A stretch of 64,000 nt of DNA from Portunus trituberculatus (taxonomy: Eukaryota; Arthropoda; Malacostraca; Decapoda; Portunidae). A program made the position numbers and the translations under genes. This document shows positions 33,572-44,320 of this stretch, piece after piece. The notes beneath the pieces were generated by a model, which worked only from the letters and a program-made list of their open reading frames with translations, did not search any database and was not told where the DNA came from. The first letter of the stretch is position 1, and every line of letters starts with the position of its first letter. The stretch is taken from positions 18,874,475-18,938,474 of the forward strand of contig NC_059294.1 of NCBI RefSeq assembly GCF_017591435.1, written 5' to 3'.

Positions 33572-34033
33572 AAGTGCCCATTTGGAAAGAGTGATCATGT
33601 AATATTAGAAATGGATATAGAAGAGGGAAAAGAAGATAGAGATGAATCATACAAAGGAGACTGATTAAATTACAGAAAGGCTGATATTGAGAATCTCAAG
33701 AACTATTTCAAATACGCTAACTGGGAGGAGATGGAAAACTTTGAGGTGGTGCAAGAGAAATATAACTTATTTTTGGAAATATACAAAACAGGAGTAAGGG
33801 AATATATTCCAAAATATACACCTAAGGAAGAAGGAAAGAAAGATTGGTTTAACGCAAAGTGTGCCAGGGCAAAGGAGAAAAGAGATGGAGCATGGAAAAG
33901 GTGGAGGAGAAATAGAAATGCAGTAAATAAGGTAAACTTCAAGATAGCAAGAAATGAATATGTTAAAGTGAGGAAGGAAGAGGAGAGGATCTATGAAAAG
34001 GACATAGTCAAAAAATGAAAGGAGCAACCAAAA

Positions 34034-35733
34034 TTGTTCTACAGATTCATAAATGGAAAAATAAGACAAAAAGAAACAATAGAAAGGTTAAAAGGAGAAA
34101 ATGAGATGGTGGAAGACCCAAAAAGTATGGCAGAACTGTTAAATGATAAGTTCCAGGAGTTCTTTACTAAGGAATCCAAATTTGAAAGACCACAGGGTAA
34201 TAGAGAGACCATCTATATGGAAGAGATTAAAGTAACCAAGCTTGAAATAAAAGAGTTAATGAAAAACTGGATGAAGAAAAGGCAATGGGACCAGATGAAG
34301 TCTCAGGCAGAATACTGAAAGAATGTAGGGAAGAACTAGCAAGACCTATACACATCATTAAATGCTCAATAGAAAATGGAACAGTACCAGTAGAATAAGA
34401 GCGGAAGGAAGGAAGAACCTCTAAATTACAGACCGGTATCATTAACTAGTGTAATATGTAAGATGTGTGAAAGAGTAATAAAGAAACAATGGATCGAGTT
34501 CCTTGAAGACAACAAATTATTATCAAATAGCCAATTTGGCTTTAGAAAAGGTCGGTCGTGTGTAACAAATTTACTGTATTTCTACTCTAGAATAGTTGAC
34601 AGGATACAAGAGAGAGAAGGATGGGTTGATTTTATTTACTTGGATTTAAAAAAGGCATTTGATAAAGTGCCACATGAAAGGTTGTTGTGGAAATTAGAGG
34701 AGAAGGGTGGTTTAAAAGGAAGCACATTGAGATGGATGGAAAATTACTTGAGGGGGAGAGAAATAAGGACGGTAGTTAAAGATATGAAGTCCAAGTGGAG
34801 AGCAGTAGAAAGCAGAGTGCTGCAAGGGTCAGTATTGGCGCCAATACTTTTTCTCATTTATATGAATGACATGACAGAAGGAGTGAACAGCTACATAAAT
34901 CTGTTTGCGGACAATGCGAAACTGTGCAGAGTTATAAAGCAAAAAGAGGATTGTGAAATACTGCAAGAAGACCTAAACAAGATTTGGGAATGGAGTAAAA
35001 AGTGGGAGATGGAATTCAATGTGGACAAAAGCCATGCCATGGAAATGGGATAGAGTGAAAGACGACCCATGGGAATCTATAAGATGGGAGATGGAGTAGA
35101 ACTGGAGAAAGTAAAAAAGGAAAAGGATTTGGGAGTTGCGATGGAAGAAAATAATCAACTGGCAAGCCATATTAATAGAATTTTCAGAGAGACATATAAT
35201 TTGCTAAGGAATATTGGAATAGCATTTCACTACATGGACAAAGAAATGATGAAGAAACTGATAAGTACTATAATAAGACCCAAATTGGAATATGTAGGAG
35301 TAGTGTGGACCCCTCACAAAAAGAAACATGTAAGGAAGCTGGAGAGACTACAAAAAATGGCTACAAGAATGGTCCCAAACTTGAAGAGATGACATATGAA
35401 GAGAGACTAAAGGCTATGGATCTTCCAACATTGGAACAGAGAAGGGAGAGAGGGGATCTCATACAAGTTTATAAATTGATCAACGGAATAGACCAAGTGG
35501 ACAATGAGTATCTGATCCTGAGAGAAGAATATGCCAGTCGAAGCACAAGATTGCATAGTAAGAAACTGAGGAAGGGAAGATGTCTAAGAGATATTAAAAA
35601 GTATACTTTCCCGCAAAGATGTGTTGAGATGTGGAACAGTTGGAACGAAGAAGTAGTGTCTGCAACGAGTGTACACAATTTTAAGGAAAGATTGGATAAG
35701 TATAGATATGGAGGCGGGGCCACACGAGCATAA
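34034..35733 (+). pseudogene. Reverse transcriptase and post-RT region of LINE A2
   Basis: 34034-34318 is the connector. A deletion near 34395 removes the PVEWKRAEVVPI stretch seen in copy A1. 34463-35053 is open for 196 codons with CERVIKKQWIEFLEDNKLLS, SQFGFRKGRSCVTNL, YLDLKKAFDKVPHERLLWKL (motif A), LQGSVLAPILFLIYMND (motif B with Gln-Gly, but LLQG-like in place of VPQG) and LFADNAKL (motif C is FADN, so the second catalytic Asp is lost). 35069-35392 and 35305-35733 contain the thumb and post-RT blocks (YEERLKAMDLPTLEQRRERG, CLRDIKKYTFPQRCVEMW). Clearly inactive. Confidence 0.83.
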
Positions 35734-35780
35734 AGCCCAGGCCCTGTAAAACTACAACTAGGTAAAATACAACTAGGTAA

Positions 35781-35782
<2 letters not shown>

Positions 35783-35841
<59 letters not shown>
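35783..35841. repeat. (AC)n tail of LINE A2
   Basis: About 29 AC units. Confidence 0.95.
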
Positions 35842-35844
<3 letters not shown>

Positions 35845-35912
35845 ATGGGACCACACGAGCATAAAGCCCAGGCCCTGTAAAACTACAACTAGGTAAATAC
35901 AACTAGGTAAAT
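35842..35912 (+). mobile_element. Ultra-short group A LINE tail (about 70 bp)
   Basis: Contains only the last bases of a group A element: GACCACACGAGCATAAAGCC, then the two TAGGTAAATAC units, then its own (AC)n (35913-35937). It is an extreme 5' truncation inserted in the preceding (AC)n. Confidence 0.88.
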
Positions 35913-35937
35913 ACACACACACACACACACACACACA

Positions 35938-36005
35938 GGAGACAAGGTCACAGAGATCTTAGCCTGGGGCCTCTAATACACAAATAGGTAAATACAAATA
36001 GGTAA

Positions 36006-36007
<2 letters not shown>
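35938..36007 (+). mobile_element. Ultra-short group E LINE tail (about 70 bp)
   Basis: Matches the last bases of the group E element (compare 52280-52350): GGAGACAAGGTCACAGAGA then ACACAAATAGGTAAATAC units and its own (AC)n (36008-36046). Again it sits between two AC tracts. Confidence 0.85.
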
Positions 36008-36043
<36 letters not shown>

Positions 36044-36046
36044 ACA

Positions 36047-39000
36047 TGCGACAAATGTGGAGAATCTTTAGGAAAAGTGATGGAGAAGCAGGCTGAATGG
36101 AAAAAAAGTCAGGAAGTGGAAAGAAAGGAGGTAAATTACATAGTTGCAAGTCTGGAAAAGGAAATCAAAGAGTCTGGGGAGAAAACTTTGGGCCTTGCTG
36201 AAATTATAGATCAACAGATCATAGAAGAGAAGATTGCTGAGAAAGTGGTGAAGGTTATTAAGTCAAATGAGACATTGGTGAGGGAAACTGTAGACAAAAA
36301 GAGATGTGTGGTGATATTTGGTGTGGAGGAGGATAAGACACCGAGTAAAATGGAGAGAGAAAAACATAAAAAAGGTGATAAATAATATCATTAATGTGGT
36401 GCAGGAGGAGGGAAAAGACCTAGTACAAGAAATAGAGGACTTCCATAGAATTGGAAAGTTCACAGGAGAAGGTATGAGGCCAGTAAGAATCAAATTTGTC
36501 ACAAAAGGATGTAGATGAATTGGTGGAGAAGTCATGGAGGTTAGCCCAGCAGGAAACAACAAGGAAGATTTGGTTGAGAGGAGATCTCGGTGAAAAGGAA
36601 AGAGAAATGTTAAATGAGTTGAGAAAGGAGGCTTTGAAAAAAAATGAAGAGAGGACAGAAGAGGAGAAGAAAGAGTTTTCTGGAGAATCTTGGATATGAG
36701 ACTGAGGAAGTGGTTCATAACCCAGAAAAGTACAGTAAGAAAGGACTAAAGAAACTTACGTATGAGCAGAATGTAATGTATTCCAACATAAATGGAGTGA
36801 TATCGGGATTTAGAACTCAACGATTACTTGAGGGATAAGAACCCAGATATTGTGGGTCTTACTGAAACAAAACTGAGAGAGGAGAAGACCTGATGATGGT
36901 TGGAGAAGGAAATATAATGTTTGGAAAAGAAATAGAGTAGGTAAGATGGGAGGAGGAGTGATGTTGCTGGTTAAAAAGATATAAAGGTGGATCAAGTGAA
37001 AGAAGGTATGGGAAAGGCAGAAGTGCTAAAGATCAGAGCAGAAACTAATGAAGGAAAAAGAGGCACTACATAGTGGTGTACGTACCACCTAAGACAAATG
37101 CATGGTCAGTACAGGAATATGAAGAAATGATAAGAGATACAGGAACATGTCTGGAAGAAATGTTGGGTGGCTGTGAACGAACTATAATGATGGGAGATTT
37201 TAATTGTAAAGAGGTGTGTTGGGAGGACTGGTCAATGGAAGGATCAGAGACAACATGGGAAATACACTATTGACACTGGCAATGGAAAATGTGTTAACTC
37301 AGTGGGTCAAAGAAGATACTAGGTTTGGAGGAGAGGAGCATCGTCAAGACTGGACTTGGTCTTTAGTACAGAGCCAATGGTCATTGAGGAGATGAGGGTG
37401 GAGTGCCCTTTAGCAAAGAGTGATCATGCAGTTTTGGAGTTCAAGGTGATAGATGAAGAGAAATCTAGAAGAAATGAAGAATATAAAGTGGGAAGATGGA
37501 ATTATGCCAAGACAGATTTTGGAAACCTAAAGAAATTCTTTCAAGAGACAAATTGGATGAAATTCAAGAGTGCTAAGGAGCAAATGAAAAGTGGAAGGAA
37601 TTTATAAAAATATACAAAGAAGGTGAGAAAAATTTGTACCAATAAGACAACATAGAGAAGTTGGAAAGCAGGACTGGTTTAACGATAGATGTGAAAAGGC
37701 TAGAACAAGAAAAGAGGATGCATGGAAGAGGTGGAGAAGGAAAAGACGGATTAAGCAGTGGGAAAGTTACAAAAGAGCAAGAAATGAATATGTGTTGATT
37801 AGAAGAGAAGAAAGAAAGAAACAAGAAAAAGATATAATTGATAAATGTAAAGACCAACCAAGGCAGACATGTGAACAACAACATCAAAAATAGAGAAAGT
37901 ATTGAAAGTTTAGAAGTAAATGGAGTATGCAGTGATGATCCCAGGGAAATGGCAGAGGCTATGAATGGATGCTTTCGGAAGGTATTCACAAAGGCGACTG
38001 CTTTTGACAAACCACTGGTAATGGAACAGAAAGGGATTATGAAGGAGTTTCAAGTAACTGTGGAGGAGATCAAGAATATGATGGGGAGTTTAGAAGTGAG
38101 AAAAGCTGTGGGACCTGATGGGGTATCAGGATGGATTTTAAGAGAATGCAGGAGCAACTGGCAGAAAAAGTTTGTGAAGTAATTGATGCCTCATTAAGGG
38201 AAGGTGTAGTGCCCCAAGACTGGAAAAGAGCTAACATTGTCCCAATTTATAAATCAGGTAACAAGAGAGACCCATTGAACTATAGACCAGTGTCACTTAC
38301 AAGTGTGGTAGCTAAGATGTGTGAGAGGGTGGTGAAGAATAGATGGACAGACTTCTTGGAGAAAAATGACATACTTTGTGAGTGTCAATTTGGTTTTAGA
38401 AAAGGGCGTTCATGCACGACAAACCTGATATGTTACTATTCGAGGGTGATAGATGTAATACAGGAAAGAGATGGTTGGGCTGATGGAATATATCTGGATT
38501 TAAAAAGGCCTTTGATAAGGTACCACACGGAGACTGATCTGGAAACTTGAAATGGTAGGAGGAGTGCATGGCAGTTTACTAAAATGGATGGAAGACTTTT
38601 GGTAGGAAGAGAAATGAGAACAATAATTAAGGACAGACCATCAGAATGGGGCTTGGTGGAGAGTGGAGTTCCACAGGGATCAGTGTTGGCACCAGTAATG
38701 TTCGCGGTCTACATAAATGACATGGTGGATGGGGTGTCCAGTTATGTGAGCCTATTTGCAGACGATGCAAAATTGTTAAGAAAAGTGAGATGTGACAAAG
38801 ATTGCGAACTACTCCAGGAAGACTTGGACAGAATATGGAAATGGAGCTGTACATGGCAAATGGAGTTCAACACGACAAAATGCAAGAAATTAGAGTTTGG
38901 CAAGAGTGAAAGAAGAATCAGGAGTATGTACAAGATAGGAAATGAAGACATAAAACCAGTCATGAAGAAAAGACCTTGGGGTGACAATTACCAATGACCT

Positions 39001-39608
39001 ATCGCCAGAGAGACATATAAACAAAATAATTGGAGAAGTATTGAACTTATTGAGGAACATAAGAGTGGCGTTCGTATATTTAGATGAAGAAATGATGAAG
39101 AAAATAATTACTGCAATGATAAGACCGAGGCTTGAATATGCAACAATACAGTGGGCTCGAACTTAAAGAAACACATAAGGAAACTAGAGAAAGTACAGAG
39201 GGCTGCAACAAAATGGTGCCTGACTTAAGAGATTTGACTTATGAAGACAGACTGAACAGAATGCAACTTCCGACCCTGGAAAACAGAAGAGAAAGGGAGA
39301 CCTGATAGCAATATACAGAGTGATGATTGGCATGGAAAAATGGATAGGGAAGATCTGTGTATGTGGAATGAAAGAATGTCGAGAGGGCATGGGAAAAAAA
39401 CTAAAAATGGCCACTTATAGGAGAGATGTGAAAAAATATAGCTTCCCTCATAGAAGGGTGGAAGCATGGAATAGTTTAGACGTGGAAGTGGTCAACGCAA
39501 GGAATATTCATGATTTTAAGAAAAAGCTGGACATTAGTAGATATGGAGACGGGACAGTACGAGCATAGCTCTTTTCCCATATGTTACAATTAGGTAAATT
39601 AGGTAAAT
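36047..39608 (+). mobile_element. CR1-like LINE (group B copy 3), 5'-truncated
   Basis: Starts inside the coiled-coil region (TGCGACAAATGTGG, equivalent to 17641 of B2) and runs to the tail, where one repeat unit is shortened (TAGGTAAATTAGGTAAATAC). N-terminal block 36077-36718, endonuclease 36810-37607 (MMGDFNCKEVCWEDW, AKSDHAVLEF), RT 37838-38997 (YRPVSLTSVVAKM, GFRKGRSCTTNL, GVPQGSVLAPVMF, FADDAKLL). Motif A is lost to a one-base deletion in the A-run at about 38504 (DLKRPLIRYH instead of DLKKAFDKVPH). 5' and internal frameshifts are mainly in homopolymers. The post-RT end is at 39320-39568. Confidence 0.87.
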
Positions 39609-39620
39609 ACACACACACAC
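39609..39620. repeat. Short (AC)n tail of LINE B3
   Basis: Six AC units between B3 and the 5' end of A'. It is the shortest LINE-LINE junction tract in the array. Confidence 0.9.
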
Positions 39621-40023
39621 TCCGTGGAGACACGTGCCTCCTGCTCAGGCGGCATCTAACTAACACTCCACACGCTAAGCAATGTGCTTGAGTGAGAATA
39701 GTTATTGCTATTGAGGGGCGACCAGAGCGAGTGAACGAGTGTACAGAGTGAACGTAGCCTGGTGGCGTGTACATGGGAGTGATCGGAGGTGTGAGAACCT
39801 CCACACTCCAAATGACAGAGCGGGAACCACACAAAGGCCAGCCATAGCAGCCGAACGCATCCCACACACACACGTAGCTACCAGGCCTGGCCCCAGTGAC
39901 CACACACCCACATGCTCCCAGGAAGAGTAAAAAAAATGGATAGACCGGTAAGAAATAAATTACCAAATTCAAAATATGTTGATGAGCCCCAGTGAGCAAA
40001 GCCGAAAGTGGCCAGTCAAAGCA

Positions 40024-41601
40024 TGAGTCCATCTTCAACAGGGGCAACAATGCAAGGTAGATTGGTAATATTGGAGAAGAGATTTGAGGAGTTGGTAAAG
40101 GAATTAAAAGTTCAGAGGAGTGAGGAGGAGCAGGATAGAGAATTCCGCAAGGCTTTGAAGGAAAGATTTAAGAGACTGGAGGAAAATGAAAAACGATTGG
40201 TGGATGAGAATGTACACTTGAGAGTGGAGGTTGAAAAATACAAGAGACGGTTGGAGGAGAAAATGGAGAGAGTAGTAAAGGAGAAAGATGACTTTAAGGA
40301 AATGATTAGTGAGCAGAATGAAAGGTTTGAAAGGGAATGGGAACTGAAGAAAACACAATGGACTGAGTCAAGGGAAGCAGAGATGGTTGGATTACAAGAA
40401 ATAATTAAAGATCAGTTGAAGGAAGACAAAAAAGAAAGGTCCAAGGAACTGGTTAATGTAATGAAGAATAAGGAAACATTGATTAGGGAAATAGAAGAAA
40501 AGAAGAGTGTGTTAATATTTGGGATGAAAGAACAAAATATAACATATAAGCCTAAGAAAATTAAGGAAGAATTAAAAACGGTAAGAGATCTGTTAAAAAA
40601 TCTAAATGATGATGAAAAAAAAGACCTACAAGAAGAAGTGGAAGAGATCCATAGACTGGGTCCGTATAAGGAGGGAGTGAGCAGACTGATTAAAGTAGTA
40701 CTGAAGTCACAACAATCTGCGGAGGATATCCTCCGCAGAATGAAAGGTTTGAAAGGGAATGGGAACTGAAGAAAACACAATGGACTGAGTCAAGGGAAGC
40801 AGAGATGGTTGGATTACAAGAAATAATTAAAGATCAGTTGAAGGAAGACAAAAAAGAAAGGTCCAAGGAACTGGTTAATGTAATGAAGAATAAGGAAACA
40901 TTGATTAGGGAAATAGAAGAAAAGAAGAGTGTGTTAATATTTGGGATGAAAGAACAAAATATAACATATAAGCCTAAGAAAATTAAGGAAGAATTAAAAA
41001 CGGTAAGAGATCTGTTAAAAAATCTAAATGATGATGAAAAAAAGACCTACAAGAAGAAGTGGAAGAGATCCATAGACTGGGTCCGTATAAGGAGGGAGTG
41101 AGCAGACTGATTAAAGTAGTACTGAAGTCACAACAATCTGCGGAGGATATCCTATATAGAACATCAAAGTTAAGAGAGATAGAAGGTTGTAAAGAGGTGT
41201 TTGTGAGAAAGAATAGAAATGAGGAAGAGAGGAGAAGATATAAGGAATTGGTGGAAGAGGCGAGAAGGAAAAATGATGAGCGGTCTGAGGAGGAAAGAAA
41301 AGTTTTTTTGGAGAGTTATAGGAGAGAGAGTCAGAAAGTGGTATGTGGAAAGAAGGAATACGGAGAAACCCCTAGAGGGAGCAGTGGGTGGACCATAATG
41401 TACACTAATATAGATGGGATACTGTCAAGTAGATTGGAATTGCAAGACTATATGATAGTGGAGAAGCCTGATATAGTGTGTTTGACTGAGACAAAATTGC
41501 ATGAAGAAACAAAGATAAATTTGGATAATAAATATAATATATGGAGAAAGGATAGAGAGAGTAAAGGTGGAGGAGGAGTTATGATTATGACGAAGAAATA
41601 A
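40024..41601 (+). pseudogene. LINE A' fused N-terminal polypeptide: coiled coil, L1-ORF1-like domain, start of endonuclease
   Basis: The first ATG in the long frame is at 40024 (MSPSSTGATMQGRLVILEKR). The frame is also open upstream to a TGA at 39993, preceded by an ATG at 39936. Residues about 15-150 are heptad-rich (RFEELVKELKVQ, RFKRLEENEKRLVDENVHLR). Next is KKSVLIFGMKEQN, EEIHRLGPYKEGVSRLIKVV, LKSQQSAEDIL. After a 422-bp duplication the frame continues at 41059 with YRTSKLREIEGCKEVFVRKN and RNEEERRRYKELVEEARRKN. It then runs without a break through KVFLESYRRESQKVV into the endonuclease start IMYTNIDGILSSRLELQDYM and PDIVCLTETKLHE (catalytic Glu). This shows that the N-terminal protein and the enzyme part can be one frame. 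It ends at a stop near 41601. Confidence 0.72.
40314..41152 (+). repeat. 422-bp direct tandem duplication within LINE A'
   Basis: 40314-40735 is repeated at 40736-41152 or slightly beyond. The copies look identical except for one A in an A8/A7 run at about 40613 and 41035. The junction lies in a perfect 18-bp palindrome, GCGGAGGATATCCTCCGC (40719-40736 region). The duplication truncates the first coding copy at LKGNGN and forces a restart. Confidence 0.85.
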
Positions 41602-41607
41602 ATAAAT

Positions 41608-42408
41608 GTGGATAAGGTTTGGTATGGGAAGAACAACGCAGAAGTGATAAGCATAAGGATAAAAAGTGATGGAAAAGAATTAATAATCTTGGTGACCTAT
41701 GTACCTCCTAAAACAAATTCTTGGACATTAAGGGAATACGACAATATGATCAAGGATACTTTACACAGTTTGGAAAGTGTATTATCTGGAAAAAGAAAGG
41801 TGATACTAGTAGGAGATTTTAATTGTAAGGAGGTGGATTGGGAAAATCTAGTAAGTGGTGTTGGAGAGGAAGCATGGGGAGAGAGATTTCTTAATCTAAT
41901 GATGGAAAATATGATGGAACAGAGGGTGAAGGAAAATACTAGATATAGAGGAGATGATGAACCGGCTAGACTGGATTTGGTGTTAACAAGAGAAGTGTAC
42001 CTATGTGGAGATATACAATACAGGTGTCCTTTGGGAAAGAGTGATCATGTGGTTATGGAAATGCAGATAGTAACAACACAGCGAAGAAAGGACGAGACAT
42101 ACAGGAGTGGTAGATTGAATTATAGAAAGATGGACACAGAAAGTTTGAAAAATTATTTCAGAAAATTAGATTGGGAGGAGATGTTACATAACAGAGAAGT
42201 GCAAAAGAAATATGAGATTTTTATGAAATATTATAAAGGAGTTATGAAATTTGTACCAAAGTATAAACCGAGAGAGGAAGGAAGAAAGGATTGGTTTAAT
42301 GCAACTTGTGTTAAGGCTAAGGAAAAGAGATGTGGCTTGGAAAAGATGGAAAAGAGCAGGAATATACTAAATAAGGAGAATTATAGAGTGGCGAAAATGA
42401 GTATGTGA
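41608..42408 (+). pseudogene. AP-type endonuclease, main part, of LINE A'
   Basis: Open for 266 codons (first Met codon is not defined; it continues the previous domain after a TAA at 41599-41601). It contains ELIILVTYVPPKTNSWTLRE, KVILVGDFNCKEVDWENL, EPARLDLVLTREVYLC and LGKSDHVVMEMQIV (catalytic SDH). The C-terminal connector follows (RLNYRKMDTESLKNYFRKLD, KYKPREEGRKDWFNATC). The frame is lost at 42390-42410 by a missing base. With 41395-41601 the whole endonuclease fold is present. Confidence 0.85.
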
Positions 42409-42474
42409 GGGTAAGGAGGAGGAAGAAAGAAAATTTGAAAAGATATTGTAGACAAGAGTAAGGAACATCCAAAA

Positions 42475-44208
42475 TTGTTTTACAGGTTCATAAATGGTAA
42501 ACTTAAAAAGAGAGAGTCCATTGAAAGATTAGAAGGAGAGCAAGGGATAGTAGATGACCCTAAGAATATAGCGGAATTGCTAAATAATAGGTTTCAGCAA
42601 GTATTTACTGAAGAAACAATGTTTGTAAAGCCTCAGAATATACAAGGAAATGTGCACATGGATGACATTAAGATACCTAAAAAGGAGTTATATAAAATGT
42701 TGGAGGAACTTAAAGATGATAAAGCGATGGGACCAAATGAAGTTTCAGGAAAATTATAGAAGGAGTGTAGAGAAGAACTGATTGATCCATTATATGATAT
42801 TATAAGGTGTTCATTAGAAACAGGGGAAGTACCAGTAGAGTGGAAGAGAGCTGAAGTGGTGCCCATTTATAAGGGAGGCAGTAAGGAAGAGCCTCTTAAC
42901 TATAGACCTGTGTCTCTAACAAGTGTGGTCGGTAAGATTTGTGAGAGGGTGATAAAGAAATATTGGATACGGTTCCTGGAGGATCATAAGTTATTATCGG
43001 ATCATCAATTTGGCTTCAGGAAAGGGAGGTCATGTGTAACAAATCTACTGAGCTTTTATTCAAGAGTGGTTGACAAAATACAAGAGAGAGAGGATGGATG
43101 GACTGTGTATATTTGGATTTAAAGAAAGCTTTTGACAAGGTACCTCACATGAGACTGTTATGGAAATTAGAGATTTATGGAGGACTGAAAGGAAAAGTGT
43201 TAAAGTGGATGGAAAACTTCTTGAGATGGAGGGAGATGAGAACGGTAATAAGGGATGCAAAGTCGGACTGGTTGGTGGTGGAGAGTGGAGTCCCACAAGG
43301 CTCAGTGCTGGCACCAATACTTTTCCTTGTATATATTAATGACATGCCAGAGGGAGTAAACAGTTATATTAATTTGTTTGCCGATAATGCGAAGTTGTGT
43401 AGATGTGTGAAGAGTGAAGAAGATTGTAAAATTTTACAGGCAGATCTGGAAAAGATTTGGGAGTGGAGCAAGAGGTGGCAAATGGAATTTAATCTGAGCA
43501 AAAATCATGTGATGGAGATGGGGAAGAGTGGAAGACGGTTAAGAGGGTCATATAAGATGGGTGAAGAAGTAGTGTTGAAAAAGGTGGAAAAGGAAAAGGA
43601 TTTGGGAGTGATAATACAAGACCATGGGCAGTTTGAGGCTCATATTGATAAGATGTTTGGAGAAACGTATAATTTGATAAAAAAATATTGGATTAGCCTT
43701 CCATTATATGGATAAAGATATGATGAAGAAATTAATTAGTACGGTAATTAGACCAAGATTGGAATATGCTGGAGTGGTTTGGTCCCCTAATAAAAAGAAG
43801 CATATAAGGAAGTTGGAGAGATTGCAGAGAATGGCAACAAAAATGGTTCCAGAATTGGCAGAAATGACCTATGAGGAGAGATTAAAAGAAATGAATTTGC
43901 TTACCTTGGAACAAAGAAGAGAAAGAGGAGATTTAATACAGGTTTATAAACTGTTGAACGGACTGGATGAAGTGGATAATGAGCAAATGATGTTGAGAGA
44001 GGAAAACTTAAATAGAACTACAAGATTGCATAGTAAAAAGATAGCCAAGGAAATATGCTTGAAAGATGTGAAGAAATATAGTTTCCCACAAATATGTGTG
44101 GAGGTGTGGAATGGTTTGAGTGAGGAAGTGGTGTCAGCGAAGAGTGTGCATAGTTTTAAAGGAAAGTTGGATGTGTGTAGATATGGAGACGGGGCCACAC
44201 GAGTATGA
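42475..44208 (+). pseudogene. Reverse transcriptase and post-RT region of LINE A'
   Basis: Pieces: 42475-42759 (FYRFINGKLKKRESIERLEG, DKAMGPNEVSGKL, then a TAG in place of the next codon), 42856-43122 (LNYRPVSLTSVVGKICERVI, HQFGFRKGRSCVTNLLSFYS), and 43098-43715, open for 205 codons (YLDLKKAFDKVPHMRLLWKL, SGVPQGSVLAPILFLVYIND, LFADNAKLCRCV). Finally 43708-44208 is open for 166 codons to the natural stop (RPRLEYAGVVWSPNKKKHIR, LTYEERL-type TYEERLKEMNLLTLEQRRER, KKYSFPQICVEVWNGL). Motif C is FADN as in A2, so the second catalytic Asp is missing in both A-type copies of this array. Confidence 0.85.
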
Positions 44209-44253
44209 TACCCAGGCCCTGTAAAATTACAACTAGGTGAATACAACTAGGTG

Positions 44254-44254
<1 letters not shown>

Positions 44255-44302
<48 letters not shown>

Positions 44303-44320
44303 ACACACACACACACACAC
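44255..44320. repeat. (AC)n tail of LINE A'
   Basis: About 32 AC units with one G interruption at 44301; LINE B4 starts at its end. Confidence 0.94.

Larger units (their letters stand above)
39621..44254 (+). mobile_element. CR1-like LINE (group A'), full-length copy with internal duplication
   Basis: 4.63 kb, of which about 420 bp is an internal tandem duplication. The 5' leader (39621-40000) is GC-richer than the body. Coding regions follow in order: coiled coil plus L1-ORF1-like domain, endonuclease, RT, post-RT. The tail has two ACAACTAGGTGAAT-type units and (AC)n. It is related to but clearly distinct from A and is the best-preserved plus-strand copy: only about six breaks separate it from an uninterrupted frame. 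Confidence 0.88.
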
